The position numbers and the translations under genes were made by a program. From Deltaproteobacteria bacterium (GTDB lineage Bacteria > Desulfobacterota > Desulfovibrionia > Desulfovibrionales > Desulfovibrionaceae), in assembly GCA_009929215.1 (NCBI GenBank), contig SAAX01000003.1, forward strand, positions 1 to 64,000: a stretch of DNA of 64,000 bases, in the 5' to 3' direction. The notes beneath the pieces were generated by a model, which did not search any database, had not been told where the DNA came from, and worked only from the letters and a program-made list of their open reading frames with translations. Positions 34,960 to 44,619 of the stretch are shown piece after piece; the first letter of the stretch is position 1; each line of letters starts with the position of its first letter.

Positions 34960-36618
34960 ATGAATGAACCTTACCTGAACATAACCCCTCTCGGCGGGTT
35001 AGGAGAAATCGGCCTCAACTGCCAGCTGTGGGAAACTGCGGGCGGCGTGGTGATGGTCGACTGTGGCCTCATGTTTCCTGACGATGCCCATCTGGGCGTG
35101 GACGTTGTTATTCCGCACTTTGGTGCGGTCAGCGGCATCAAGGACAAACTGCTCGGTATCGTGCTGACCCACGGGCACGAAGACCACATTGGCGCACTTC
35201 CCTGGCTTGTGCCCGAATTAAAGGGAACGCGCATCTACGGTTCGCGTTTTACCCTTGCCCTTGTCGAGCACAAGCTGCGTGAACGCGAGATTCTCGACTG
35301 GGTTGAACTGTGTCCCGTTGATCTCAATACGGTGCTGCCGCTGGGCGACCTGACCTTCCATTTTTTCCCCGTCTGCCATTCCATACCCGAAGGTTTTGGC
35401 CTGGGCGTAGAAACGCCTGTGGGCCGCGTGGTGCACAGCGGCGACTTCAAGATCGACCCGCACCCCCTTGATACCACCGGCACGGATCTGAATCTGTTTC
35501 GCAATTTTGCCGGGCCCGAAGGCGCGCGGCTGCTGCTCTCGGATTCCACCAACGTGGTGCGCGATGGCCGCTCTCTCACCGAGCGTGAAGTCAAGGATTC
35601 GCTGGACAAAATATTTGCCAAGGCAGAAGGGCGCATTGTCATTACGCTTTTTTCAAGCCACATCCAGCGTATTCAGGAGGTTTTTGACCTTGCGCGCGAA
35701 CACGGGCGCACGGTTGTTATCAGCGGCAAGTCGCTGGCCAACAACATCGAGATGGCGCGCGATCTTGGCATTGCCAAGCTGCCGCCGTCATTTTTCAATG
35801 CCCACAACGGCGTGCCCGACCTGCCCGACAACCAGCTGGTGCTGGTGGTAACAGGGGCCCAGGGCGAACCGCTGTCGGCGCTTTCGCGCATGGTGCTTGG
35901 CGGCCACAGGCAGCTCGAGATCCGCAAGGGCGATACCGTGGTCATGAGCTCGCGCATGATCCCCGGCAATGCCAAGGCCATATCAAAGCTCATTAACGAA
36001 ATGTACCGCATTGGCGCAGAGGTGTTGTACGAAAGCGTGCACGCCATCCACGCCTCTGGTCACGCCCAGCGCGAAGAACTGCGCGACATGCTCGAGGCCG
36101 TGCGCCCCACGCTGTTTGTTCCCATCCACGGCGAATACCAGCACCTCGTCAAGCATGGCCGCCTTGCCGTTGAATGCGGCGTAAAGCAGGACAACGTGAT
36201 TCTGCTTGAGGACGGCCTGCCCTTGGCCCTGATGGAGGATTCCTTCAAAATTGAGCCGCGCGTGCCTGTGGAGTGCACACTGGTGGACGGCAAGGGCGTG
36301 GGCGATGTTGGCTACGCTGTGCTCAAGGAGCGTCGCATTCTCGGCGACGAGGGCATGGTAATTGTGGTGCTGGTGGTGGATTCTGAAACCGGCAGCGTGC
36401 TGCACGGGCCGGAAATGATCTCTAAGGGATTTGTGTTTGAGCAGCACTACAGCCACCTGCTGGAAGACGCCAAGTGCCTGGTGCTGGACGAAATAGAAGC
36501 AGCCCGCCCCGGCCAGCTTGGCCGCATGCAGGAAGGCATCCGCTCGTCGTTACGGCGGTTTTTCCGCCGGGTGCTTGAGCGCGACCCCGTGGTTGTGCCG
36601 ATTATCAGTGAGGTTTAG
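34960..36618 (+). CDS. rnj: Ribonuclease J
   Basis: This cytoplasmic metallo-beta-lactamase/beta-CASP nuclease (552 aa) has the metal motif HGHEDH at 71-76, the downstream VHSGDFKID and LLSDSTN blocks, the beta-CASP region SSHIQRIQE...SGKSLANN, and the RNase J-specific HASGHAQREELRDML and FVPIHGEYQHL. It combines 5'-to-3' exonuclease and endonuclease activity in mRNA decay and RNA maturation. The C-terminal domain is present, so the protein is full length. It follows the TolC-family gene by 44 bases. Confidence 0.95.
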   Translation: MNEPYLNITPLGGLGEIGLNCQLWETAGGVVMVDCGLMFPDDAHLGVDVVIPHFGAVSGIKDKLLGIVLTHGHEDHIGALPWLVPELKGTRIYGSRFTLALVEHKLREREILDWVELCPVDLNTVLPLGDLTFHFFPVCHSIPEGFGLGVETPVGRVVHSGDFKIDPHPLDTTGTDLNLFRNFAGPEGARLLLSDSTNVVRDGRSLTEREVKDSLDKIFAKAEGRIVITLFSSHIQRIQEVFDLAREHGRTVVISGKSLANNIEMARDLGIAKLPPSFFNAHNGVPDLPDNQLVLVVTGAQGEPLSALSRMVLGGHRQLEIRKGDTVVMSSRMIPGNAKAISKLINEMYRIGAEVLYESVHAIHASGHAQREELRDMLEAVRPTLFVPIHGEYQHLVKHGRLAVECGVKQDNVILLEDGLPLALMEDSFKIEPRVPVECTLVDGKGVGDVGYAVLKERRILGDEGMVIVVLVVDSETGSVLHGPEMISKGFVFEQHYSHLLEDAKCLVLDEIEAARPGQLGRMQEGIRSSLRRFFRRVLERDPVVVPIISEV

Positions 36619-36653
36619 GCCTCGCTGCCGCCTTGGTCTTTATTCATAAAAGT

Positions 36654-36691
36654 AAAAGCCGCTGCCTGAATTATCGGGCAGCGGCTTTTTA
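36654..36691. terminator. Bidirectional terminator between RNase J and liv genes
   Basis: AAAAGCCGCTGCC pairs with GGCAGCGGCTTTTT. A/T tracts on both sides fit termination of the two convergent transcripts. Confidence 0.9.
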
Positions 36692-36772
36692 ATGCAAGCG
36701 GCGCTTTTTCGGGCAAGCAGGTATCTGCCTTTGCCAAAAAAGCGCCGTGGATAGTTGATTGCAAAGCGGATG

Positions 36773-37477
36773 CTACATGCCTAGATAGGCAGTGCGCACT
36801 TCTTCGCTGGAAAGCAGGTTGGCGGCAGTGTCACGCATGACTATGCGGCCATTTTCCATAACGTAGCCGTGGTTGGCGATGCGCAGCGCCTGGTTGGCGT
36901 TTTGCTCCACCAGAAAGACCGTGGTTCCGTTTTCGTTAACTTTTTGGATAATGGAAAAAATCTGCTGGATGATGATGGGCGCAAGACCCAGCGACGGTTC
37001 GTCCAGCAGCAGCAGTTTGGGGCGGGCCATGAGGGCACGGCTGATGGCAAGCATCTGCTGCTCGCCGCCCGAAAGCGTACCGCCAGCCTGCTTGCGGCGC
37101 TCGGAAAGAATGGGGAAGAGGCTGAACACATAGTCCAGGTCGTCCTTTACTCCCGCCGGGTCACGCCGCAAAAAAGCTCCGAGGTCGAGGTTTTCGCTTA
37201 CGCTCAGGTCGGGAAAAATCAGGCGGCCTTCGGGAACCTGCGAGATGCCCAGGGTCACGATTTCGTGCGGGGGCAGCTGGTGGATGGGCTTGCCATACCA
37301 CAAAATTTCGCCGTTTCTGGGGCGGTTGATGCCGCAGATGGTCATGAGCGTGGTGGACTTGCCAGCGCCGTTGGCCCCGATCAGGGTGACAATTTCGCCT
37401 TCTTCGATCTTGAGCGAAATATCGCGCAGGGCCTGAATATTGCCGTAATAGGTATCTACGTTACGCAGCTCAAGCAT
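36773..37477 (-). CDS. livF: Branched-chain amino acid ABC transporter ATPase LivF
   Basis: This 234-residue ATPase has Walker A GANGAGKST, the signature LSGGEQQM, Walker B LLLDEPSLGLAP (the LivF-type SLGLAP) and an H-loop region LVEQNANQAL. It pairs with LivG to power import of leucine, isoleucine, valine or related compounds. It overlaps livG by 8 bases and is the last gene of livKHMGF. Confidence 0.95.
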   Translation of the reverse strand: MLELRNVDTYYGNIQALRDISLKIEEGEIVTLIGANGAGKSTTLMTICGINRPRNGEILWYGKPIHQLPPHEIVTLGISQVPEGRLIFPDLSVSENLDLGAFLRRDPAGVKDDLDYVFSLFPILSERRKQAGGTLSGGEQQMLAISRALMARPKLLLLDEPSLGLAPIIIQQIFSIIQKVNENGTTVFLVEQNANQALRIANHGYVMENGRIVMRDTAANLLSSEEVRTAYLGM

Positions 37478-38255
37478 CGCTTTCTCCCAGATATGCCTTG
37501 ATAACGCGGGGGTTGGTGCGGATTTCGGCAGGTATGCCGGTGGCGATGCAGGAACCGTATTCCATGACGTAGATGCGGTCTGAAAGCGACATTACCATGC
37601 CCATATCGTGCTCGATAAGCAGGATGGAGAGCTGCTGGTTGTCGCGTATGGAGCACACAAGCTCTTTGAGCTCGTTGGTTTCCTGTGGGTTCATGCCTGC
37701 AGCCGGTTCATCCAGCAGCAGCATACGCGGTTCCGTGGCCATGGCGCGGGCGATTTCGAGGCGTCGCTGCGCACCGTAGGGCAGGTTCTTGGCGGTTTCG
37801 TTCCAGAAATCCTGAAGCTTCACCAATTCGAGCAGTTCGTAGCTGCGGTCAATGCTGTTCTGCTCTTCGCGGCGGGTGCGCCCGTCGCGCACAATGGCAC
37901 CAAAGATGCCCGCCTTGGTGCGGCAATGGCGGCCAATCATCACGTTTTCAAGCACGGTCATTTCGCTGAACAGGCGAATGTTCTGGAACGTGCGCGCCAT
38001 ACCAAGGGACGTGATGAGGTGGGGTTTTTTGCCGTTGAGCAACTGCTTGTCGCCCTCGGCGCTGTGCAGGTACATCTGCCCCTCGGTGGGAGTATAGATG
38101 CCCGTTACGCAGTTGAAAAAAGTGGTCTTGCCAGCGCCGTTCGGGCCAATGAGAGCCACGATCTCACCACTGTTTACAGTGAGCGAAAGTTCGTTCAGCG
38201 CGCGCAAACCGCCAAAATCTTGCGAAAGGTCTTTAACCTCTAACACCGGTTTCAT
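37470..38255 (-). CDS. livG: Branched-chain amino acid ABC transporter ATPase LivG
   Basis: This 261-residue ATPase has Walker A GPNGAGKTT, the family-typical GMARTFQNIRLF, a short signature region LPYGAQRRLEIARAMA, Walker B LLLDEPAAGMNP and an H-loop LIEHDMGMVMSL. The AAGMNP sequence is characteristic of LivG. It overlaps livM by 4 bases and livF by 8 bases. Confidence 0.95.
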   Translation of the reverse strand: MKPVLEVKDLSQDFGGLRALNELSLTVNSGEIVALIGPNGAGKTTFFNCVTGIYTPTEGQMYLHSAEGDKQLLNGKKPHLITSLGMARTFQNIRLFSEMTVLENVMIGRHCRTKAGIFGAIVRDGRTRREEQNSIDRSYELLELVKLQDFWNETAKNLPYGAQRRLEIARAMATEPRMLLLDEPAAGMNPQETNELKELVCSIRDNQQLSILLIEHDMGMVMSLSDRIYVMEYGSCIATGIPAEIRTNPRVIKAYLGESDA

Positions 38256-39475
38256 GAGCGACCCCCTTCAGCACCGTGCAGGTTGCTGATGCGGTAGCGC
38301 CTGCGCTCGCCGCTGATGAGGCCCTGTGGCCGGAAGAGCATCATAATCACCATGATGGCTCCGAAAAGCAGCATACGATAGTCAGAGAATGCCCGCAGAT
38401 ATTCCGGGGCAAGAATAAGAATCAGCGCGGCAATCACCACACCGGCAATGGAACCCATGCCACCCAACACCACCATGGAAAGAATCATGGCCGATTCCAT
38501 GAAGGTGAAGCTTGATGGGTTGATGTAAGTGGTTTTGGCGGCAAAAATTACACCAGCAAAACCAGCCCAGCACGAACCGAGGGCAAAGGCCGAAAGCTTC
38601 ACGCGAGTGATGTCCACGCCCATGGCCTCGCAGGCAATCTCGTCTTCACGCAGAGCTTGCAGGGCAAGGCCCACCCGCGAATTCTTGAGCCGTGTAATGA
38701 CAACAATGGTCACAACCACAGCCGCCAGCACCAGATAGTAAATGTAGGTGGTGGAAGCGGTAATATCCATGCTCATGCCAAAAAAGCCGGGGCGCGGAAT
38801 ATCGCTGACGCCACGCGGGCCGCCGGTAACCGTGTTCCAGTTTTGCAGTGTGAGGCGCACAATCTCGCCAAACCCAAGGGTCACGATGGCAAGATAGTCG
38901 CCGCGCAGGCGCAGCACGGGAAAGCCCAACCCAAGCCCAAACAGTACGGTAAGAAAACCGCCAATGGGCAGGCAGGTCCAGAAACCAAGGCCAAAGTACT
39001 GGTTCAACAGGCCGTAGGTGTAGGCGCCAATGGCGTAAAAAGCCACATAGCCAAGCACCAGCTGGCCCGCAAGACCCACAACGATATTCAGACCCAGGGC
39101 CAGCATGACATACAGCAGGGCCGAGATCATGATGTTGGTCTGGTAGAACGAGCTCACGAGCGGCATGACCACCAGTACAACGGCCAGCACGGCAAGGCCG
39201 CCCAGCCTGAGGCCAGCGCGGTTTTTAAAAGCTTCAACCATTTCGCCCAGATTGAACCATTGGGGCAGGCTGATAATCTTGGTTCCTGCGGCCTTGCGGC
39301 TAAAGCACCAGTCCCAGATAAGGGCAAGAACAAATATGCCCGCGCCAAGGGCAAGCAGGCGGTCAAAACGCCAAACTACTGATTTTGCCGCGACGTTCAG
39401 TTTGATGCCCAGCACCGGAAGGGTGAGCAGCATGAACCACAGGGCGGCGATGGCGGCTTTAATAATGCGCTGCAT
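38252..39475 (-). CDS. livM: Branched-chain amino acid ABC transporter permease LivM
   Basis: This 407-residue membrane protein has the BPD_transp_2/LivM core (ALGLNIVVGLAGQLVLGYVA, FGLGLGFPVLRLRGDYLAIV, TLGFGEIVRL). Two extra N-terminal membrane segments precede it (about 1-65), as in long LivM forms. It forms the membrane channel with LivH. It starts two bases after livH and overlaps livG. Confidence 0.93.
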   Translation of the reverse strand: MQRIIKAAIAALWFMLLTLPVLGIKLNVAAKSVVWRFDRLLALGAGIFVLALIWDWCFSRKAAGTKIISLPQWFNLGEMVEAFKNRAGLRLGGLAVLAVVLVVMPLVSSFYQTNIMISALLYVMLALGLNIVVGLAGQLVLGYVAFYAIGAYTYGLLNQYFGLGFWTCLPIGGFLTVLFGLGLGFPVLRLRGDYLAIVTLGFGEIVRLTLQNWNTVTGGPRGVSDIPRPGFFGMSMDITASTTYIYYLVLAAVVVTIVVITRLKNSRVGLALQALREDEIACEAMGVDITRVKLSAFALGSCWAGFAGVIFAAKTTYINPSSFTFMESAMILSMVVLGGMGSIAGVVIAALILILAPEYLRAFSDYRMLLFGAIMVIMMLFRPQGLISGERRRYRISNLHGAEGGRS

Positions 39476-39477
39476 GG

Positions 39478-40386
39478 CTACACCTTTTGCACTGTGGCTT
39501 TGCCCAAAATGCCGTCGGGCCTGAAAATAAGAATGAGAATAAGAAGGCCAAAGGCCAGCATGTCTTCGTAGTTGCCAGAAAAGTAACCGGTGGTGAAGCT
39601 TTCGGCCAGGCCAAGCACAAGGCCGCCCACCATGGCACCGGGGATGGAACCGATGCCGCCGAGCACGGCGGCGGTAAAGGCCTTAAGACCCGCCAAAAAG
39701 CCGATGCCAAAGTTGACCTGCCCCATGTGCGAGGCAATAAGCACGCCGCCAAGGGCCGCCAAGGCAGAGCCGATGATGAACGTGAGCGAGATGATGCGGT
39801 CGGCATTGATACCGAGCAGTAGGGCCATTTTGCGGTTCTGGGCCGTGGCGCGCATGGCTTTGCCCATGCGGGTGTAGCGAATGAAGATCGAGAGCAATAT
39901 CATGGCGATGGTGCTGACCAGCAGAATCAGAAAGTCGCTGGCGCCCATGACGTAGTCGATGTGTTCAAGAAAGGCCATTGCCGGCAGCAGGTTGGGAAAA
40001 GGCACGAAGTCAGACGTCTGCGCGAGCAGCACATAGTTTTGCAAAAAGATGGACATACCGATGGCAGAAATAAGCGGCGACAGGCGCGGCGCACCGCGCA
40101 ACGGCTTGTAGGCTACCTTTTCAAGCGTGTAGCCATAGGCCGAGCACCAGACAATGGCCGCCAGCGCAGCGACAATAAGTATGCCACCAGCCGGAAAGCC
40201 ATAGACGCCAAGCGCGCCAGCTATGAGCAGGGCTGTGAACGAGCCCAGCATATATACTTCGCCGTGGGCAAAGTTGATGAGCCCGATGATGCCATAAACC
40301 AGTGTGTAGCCTAGAGCGATGAGCGCATAAATGCTGCCTCTGGTCAGGCCACCACAAAAGAGCTCTATAAAAAATTGAATGTCCAT
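39478..40386 (-). CDS. livH: Branched-chain amino acid ABC transporter permease LivH
   Basis: This 302-residue membrane permease has typical LivH sequences (GSIYALIALGYTLVYGIIGL, INFAHGEVYMLG, and GLKAFTAAVLGGIGSIPGAM). It is the second channel subunit. It follows livK after a 121-base gap with a large hairpin, which probably lowers expression of the membrane genes relative to the binding protein. Confidence 0.94.
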   Translation of the reverse strand: MDIQFFIELFCGGLTRGSIYALIALGYTLVYGIIGLINFAHGEVYMLGSFTALLIAGALGVYGFPAGGILIVAALAAIVWCSAYGYTLEKVAYKPLRGAPRLSPLISAIGMSIFLQNYVLLAQTSDFVPFPNLLPAMAFLEHIDYVMGASDFLILLVSTIAMILLSIFIRYTRMGKAMRATAQNRKMALLLGINADRIISLTFIIGSALAALGGVLIASHMGQVNFGIGFLAGLKAFTAAVLGGIGSIPGAMVGGLVLGLAESFTTGYFSGNYEDMLAFGLLILILIFRPDGILGKATVQKV

Positions 40387-40472
40387 GCAAACTCGCGTGC
40401 GGTACGGGCATTATGCCCGTTCGTTCCGCCTGTCCCGTTAATGCCGTCTGCGACCGGCAGATGCGTGAAAAG

Positions 40473-40500
40473 CCGGGGCGCGGCCATGGCCGCGCCCCGG
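40473..40500 (-). repeat. 28-base perfect palindrome between livK and livH
   Basis: A 28-base perfect inverted repeat (arms CCGGGGCGCGGCC and GGCCGCGCCCCGG around AT) lies just after the livK stop codon. On the minus strand it is followed by CTTTTC. It is best read as an mRNA-stabilising or partial-termination hairpin that keeps livK expression above that of the downstream genes. Confidence 0.7.
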
Positions 40501-40507
40501 TAAACTT

Positions 40508-41638
40508 TTAGTCCAGGGTAATGCTGTGGTTCAGTTCCACAAACTTGCCGTCTTTGATCTGGTAAATGGAAAGGCCCATACCTGCGGCGTCGCCGGTCTT
40601 GCTGAAGGTCAGCTTGCCCAGCGGGGTTTCCACGGGGTTGTTGTGCAGGGCTTCCACAACCTTGGCTGCGTCGGTGGAGCCAGCCTTGGCAATGGCGTTC
40701 ACCAGAGCCTGGGTGGCGGCGTAGCCGTTGTAGTAGAAGGAACCGGGATCGCTGCCAAACATCTTCACATGGCCTTCAAGGGCGTGCTTGTAAGCGGGCA
40801 GGTTACTGGTGTCCTTGGGGTAGGAGGCGTACACGCCTTCGGCGTCCTTGCCAGCCATCTTGATAAAGGCTTCGTCCTTAAGACCATCGGGGCCGATCAT
40901 GGCGGTGGTCACGTGGTCGCGGCGCATCTGCTGGAGCAGCTTGGAGGCGGTGGGCTGGTAGCCGCCGAACACGAGAATGTCGGGCTTGGCGCGGCGCAGT
41001 TTGCGCACAACGGCAGAGAAGTCCACTGCGTCGGGCGTAACGGCTTCGTACAGAACGGTTTCAACACCGGCCTTTTCAAGCACTTCGCGGTTGTTGTCCA
41101 CAAAGCCCTTGCCGTAGTCGCCATTGTCGTGCAGATAGGCGACCTTTTTGGCCTTGATGCCGTTCAGCACAAAGTTGCTGGTCAACTTGGCCTGAGCCTT
41201 GTCGTTGGCGATGGTGCGGAAGAAGTAGGGGTTGGTGCCACCCTCGGTAAGGCTGGGGGTGGTGGCCGAAGGCGACATGGAAACGATCTTGGCTTCGGTG
41301 TAGAGCGGCAGGGTAGCCTTGGTAGCGCCGGAGCAGATGTGGCCCATGACCACGCTAACCTTGTCGGAAATCAGCTTGGTGGCCGCGTTGGTGGCCAGTT
41401 CGGGCTTGCACTGGTCATCCTGGGCGACCAGTTCAAGCTGACGGCCAAGCACGCCGCCGTTGGCGTTAACTTCGGCGATAACAACCTTGGCGGCATTCAA
41501 GCTGGGAACGCCGTAGGAAGCCAGATCGCCAGAGTGCGCGCCGGCAACGCCGATTTTAATGGGATCCGCAGCCATTGCGGGCGCGGCAATCGCCACGCAG
41601 AATGCCATTGCAGCAAGCCATGTCATACCTTTTTTCAT
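40508..41638 (-). CDS. livK: Branched-chain amino acid ABC transporter substrate-binding protein LivK
   Basis: This periplasmic binding protein (376 aa) has a signal peptide (ending APAMA) and a type I periplasmic fold. It has IKIGVAGAHSGDLASYG at the mature start, then VVMGHICSGATKATLP, MSPSATTPSLTE and VAYLHDNGDYGKGF. The start at 41638 is preceded by GGAGGGCGGAG. It is the first gene of the liv operon. The ligand may be a branched-chain amino acid or another small amide or acid, because the family is broad. Confidence 0.92.
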   Translation of the reverse strand: MKKGMTWLAAMAFCVAIAAPAMAADPIKIGVAGAHSGDLASYGVPSLNAAKVVIAEVNANGGVLGRQLELVAQDDQCKPELATNAATKLISDKVSVVMGHICSGATKATLPLYTEAKIVSMSPSATTPSLTEGGTNPYFFRTIANDKAQAKLTSNFVLNGIKAKKVAYLHDNGDYGKGFVDNNREVLEKAGVETVLYEAVTPDAVDFSAVVRKLRRAKPDILVFGGYQPTASKLLQQMRRDHVTTAMIGPDGLKDEAFIKMAGKDAEGVYASYPKDTSNLPAYKHALEGHVKMFGSDPGSFYYNGYAATQALVNAIAKAGSTDAAKVVEALHNNPVETPLGKLTFSKTGDAAGMGLSIYQIKDGKFVELNHSITLD

Positions 41639-41699
41639 CTCCGCCCTCCGCGAGAAAAGATGTGCGCACAAATCATGCGCCGCTTGTGGATGAAGGCTT

Positions 41700-41730
41700 T
41701 TCTATTGCCTCATTGCGGGCATCCTGTCAA
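41700..41730 (-). promoter_or_regulatory. Candidate sigma-70 promoter of the liv operon
   Basis: On the minus strand a perfect -35 TTGACA (41725-41730) is followed after 17-19 bases by an AT-containing -10-like region (CAATAGA). It lies about 65 bases before the livK ATG. Confidence 0.5.
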
Positions 41731-41814
41731 TGCACGCCTGCCGCTGGGATGGAAAGTATGCGGCCCACAAGCCGCCGTATGCACAGAAAAAACAGGTATT
41801 CACCTGTGCCTGAG

Positions 41815-43275
41815 TCAGCGGGGCAGGGTGGGGGGCTGGGACGTATTCAGTACCGTGCTTAGTGCTGCGTGTAATGCGGCAACGCCCCTTTCAATGGCCT
41901 GCTCCGAAAGGTGGGCATAGCCCATGATCAGCTGGTGCGCGTGTGCGCCAGTGCGGCGCAGCGCGTGGTGCTCTACAGGCACTGCACGAACGCCGTGGGC
42001 CTGCATGGTTGCCAGCACCGTATCAGTAAACTGTATTGCCGGAAATTCTGAAATCATGTGCAGCCCTGCGGCCTGGCCGCTGGCGGAAAAGCTGCTGCCA
42101 AACCGCTCTCGTAGGCATTGCAACAAATACAGCCGTCTGCGCTTGTAAAGTTTGCACATCTTCCAGATGTGCCGTTCAAGCGCACCGCTGGTTATGAAAC
42201 TTGCAAGAGCGCGCTGCGTAAGGGCGTCTGTGTGCACGTCTGTAAACTGCTTTTCTTCTATCCAGCGGGGAACCAGCCTGGCTGGAACTACGGCAAAGCC
42301 GATGCGCAGGGCCGGAGCCAGAATCTTGCTGAATGATCCAATATAGATGACTCGCTCTGGCGCAAGCTCGCGCAAGGCGCTGATGGGCGTGCCTTCAAAC
42401 CGAAATTCACCGTCGTAGTCGTCTTCTACCAGCATGCAGTTGCGGGTGTGGGCAAAGCTCACAAGCTCTTGTCGGCGAGGGGCAGATAGAATGCCCCCCG
42501 TTGGGTACTGGTGAGAGGGCGTTACATACACAAAGGCGCAGCGGGCTGCGCGGGCATCGGGCAGGCAGTGCAGCTGACCTGTGTCCATACCCTGGGAGTC
42601 TGCGGCAATGCCTTCAACATCGTATCCAGCGCGGGCGATAACTTCCACAAGGCCCCGATGCACGGGATCTTCTACCAGGGCCAGCGCATCGGGGCGGCTG
42701 AGCAGACGGGCCACCAGCCTGAGCCCCTGTGTGGCCCCGGTGGTGATCATGATCTGGCCGGGATCAACCCGCAGACCGCGCATGCGCAGCAACCAACCAG
42801 CTATGGCCTCGCGCAGTTCGTCCACGCCTGCCGGGCTGTTGTAGCGCAGGGCAGAGGCTGGCAAACTTTCGCAGCACTGGCGGTACAATTTACCCCATTC
42901 CACGGCGGGAAAGTGGTCGAGCGCAGGAACGCCAGACTGAAAATTGACCAGCCCCGGCGGGTCGTGGCGTTCAACAATTGGGGCAAGGGGCAGCCCGCTG
43001 GCGGCAGGTTCTGCCTGCAATGGAGGCTGTGGGCGTATGCCAAGAGCCACGGTTGTGCCTGAGCCGCCGCGCGATTCAAGATAACCTTCGGCCAGTAGCT
43101 GGTCGTAGGCTTCCATAACGGTGCTGCGCGCCACGCCCAGTTCTTTACCCAACTGGCGGGTGGAGGGCAGCCGCTGGCCCGCTGGCAGGTCACCGCACAA
43201 AATGAGTGCCCTGATCTGGCTGCAAATTTGTCGGTTCAGCGACAAAGGGCTTTGGTCATCGAGTGTCAGCCACAT
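41815..43275 (-). CDS. MocR/PdxR-type transcriptional regulator (GntR wHTH plus aminotransferase-like domain)
   Basis: This 486-residue fusion has an N-terminal GntR winged helix (LPSTRQLGKELGVARSTVME) and a fold-type I aminotransferase domain. The PLP lysine is in GSFSKILAPALRIGF (Lys317), and other conserved points are TTGATQGL and LVEDDYDGEF. MocR regulators use PLP or aminated ligands as effectors rather than catalysing a reaction. It is divergent, with a 142-base gap, from an EamA exporter, its probable target. Confidence 0.9.
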   Translation of the reverse strand: MWLTLDDQSPLSLNRQICSQIRALILCGDLPAGQRLPSTRQLGKELGVARSTVMEAYDQLLAEGYLESRGGSGTTVALGIRPQPPLQAEPAASGLPLAPIVERHDPPGLVNFQSGVPALDHFPAVEWGKLYRQCCESLPASALRYNSPAGVDELREAIAGWLLRMRGLRVDPGQIMITTGATQGLRLVARLLSRPDALALVEDPVHRGLVEVIARAGYDVEGIAADSQGMDTGQLHCLPDARAARCAFVYVTPSHQYPTGGILSAPRRQELVSFAHTRNCMLVEDDYDGEFRFEGTPISALRELAPERVIYIGSFSKILAPALRIGFAVVPARLVPRWIEEKQFTDVHTDALTQRALASFITSGALERHIWKMCKLYKRRRLYLLQCLRERFGSSFSASGQAAGLHMISEFPAIQFTDTVLATMQAHGVRAVPVEHHALRRTGAHAHQLIMGYAHLSEQAIERGVAALHAALSTVLNTSQPPTLPR

Positions 43276-43417
43276 GGCGCACCTGAATTGGTATGGTTGT
43301 TCTTGCTAGAAATTGGCTCTTATCCAAACCACTTTTCCCACGCTACCTTCTCTTCAGTCATATGGCAATGCGCGCCACGCGTGCACGTTAAAGAGCCTGT
43401 TATTGAGGAGACTGGTA

Positions 43418-44473
43418 ATGAAAGAATGCGAAAATCGCGCGAGTGCTGTGGCGGTTGCCGTGCCTTCCGTGTTTGCGGCGCGTGCGGCGCAAAATGAGGC
43501 AACTGGCAGGGCTGGGGCTGAGCATGACGCTGCCCGCCGTAAGCAGTGGCTGGCCTGGATGTATCTGGCGCTTGCCATGAGCATTGCGGGCAGTGCTGTG
43601 GTGGCGGGCAAGCTGCTGGTGGGCAGCCTGCCGGTTTTTTTGGCGGCAGAGCTGGGTTTGGGGGCTGGCTTGCTGATAATGCTGCCCATGTTGTGGCTGC
43701 GCAAGGAGGGCGGCGCGCTTGACCGCCGTACCCACGCCACATTGGCTCTGCAAGCCCTGTGCGGCATTGCCCTGTACCGCGTGTTTACCTTTGAAGGGCT
43801 GCGCTTTACCAGTGCTGCCTCGGCAGGGCTTATGAGCAGTGCTGCCCCGGCGGTTATTGGCCTGCTTGCCTGGGGGCTGTTGCGCGAGCGGCCACCGCTG
43901 CGGCGCATTGGGGGCATTGCCTGCGTGAGTTTGGGCCTGGTGGCCATCAATGTTTCGCCCTTTTTGGCCGAGCAGGGGGGTGCGGGGCACGCTGTAACGG
44001 GGCAGGGCGCAGACGCTGTGTGGCGCAGCTTGCTGGGCAACGGCCTTGTGCTGGCGGCGGTGCTGGGTGAGGCGGCATTTTCTGTGTTGAGCAAGGCGCG
44101 CTGCTGTGCCATGTCGCCCCTGCGGCGTACAACCCTTGTTTCTCTGTACGCCTTTGCCATGCTGCTGCCCGTGGCGCTGTTTGACGCACAGCACTACGAT
44201 TTCTCGAGTATTTCCGGCATGGCTCTGTGGTGCATAGCCTATTACGGTGTGGCGGTGTCGTATCTTTCGTATGTGTTCTGGTTCAAGGGCATTGCCCTTG
44301 TTCCGGCCAGCGCGGCAGCGGCCTTTACCGGGCTTGTGCCGCTCAGCGGCGTGGCACTGTCGTGGCTGATACTGGGGGAGCAGATACTGTGGACACATCT
44401 GGCGGGGCTGGCATGTGTAAGTGCGGGAATTTGGCTTTCGTGCGGGGCAAAGGCTGCATCTGCCAAGAAGTGA
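43418..44473 (+). CDS. EamA/DMT-family transporter
   Basis: This 351-residue membrane protein has about ten hydrophobic segments in two EamA repeats. An unusually long, Ala-rich hydrophilic N-terminus (~45 residues) precedes the first segment (WMYLALAMSIAGSAVVAG). The family exports amino acids and metabolites. GAGGAG precedes the ATG at 43418, which is preferred to 43313. The divergent MocR-type regulator suggests induction linked to an amino compound or vitamin B6. Confidence 0.85.
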   Translation: MKECENRASAVAVAVPSVFAARAAQNEATGRAGAEHDAARRKQWLAWMYLALAMSIAGSAVVAGKLLVGSLPVFLAAELGLGAGLLIMLPMLWLRKEGGALDRRTHATLALQALCGIALYRVFTFEGLRFTSAASAGLMSSAAPAVIGLLAWGLLRERPPLRRIGGIACVSLGLVAINVSPFLAEQGGAGHAVTGQGADAVWRSLLGNGLVLAAVLGEAAFSVLSKARCCAMSPLRRTTLVSLYAFAMLLPVALFDAQHYDFSSISGMALWCIAYYGVAVSYLSYVFWFKGIALVPASAAAAFTGLVPLSGVALSWLILGEQILWTHLAGLACVSAGIWLSCGAKAASAKK

Positions 44474-44561
44474 TGGTGCGCCAGTGGTGGGGGATGTTTC
44501 GGCGCGTGCAAGCCGCGACCTGCTCCTGATTTCTGATCGCGCTGCCACAATGGCAGTGCTC

Positions 44562-44604
44562 ATAAATACAAAAAGGGGGCTTGCGCCCCCCTTTTTGTAT
44601 TTAT
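44562..44604. terminator. Bidirectional terminator between EamA and DsrK-like genes
   Basis: ATAAATACAAAAAGGGGGC pairs with GCCCCCCTTTTTGTATTTAT with one small mismatch and a short loop. It serves both convergent genes. Confidence 0.92.
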
Positions 44605-44619
44605 CCCACGGTCAGGAAA

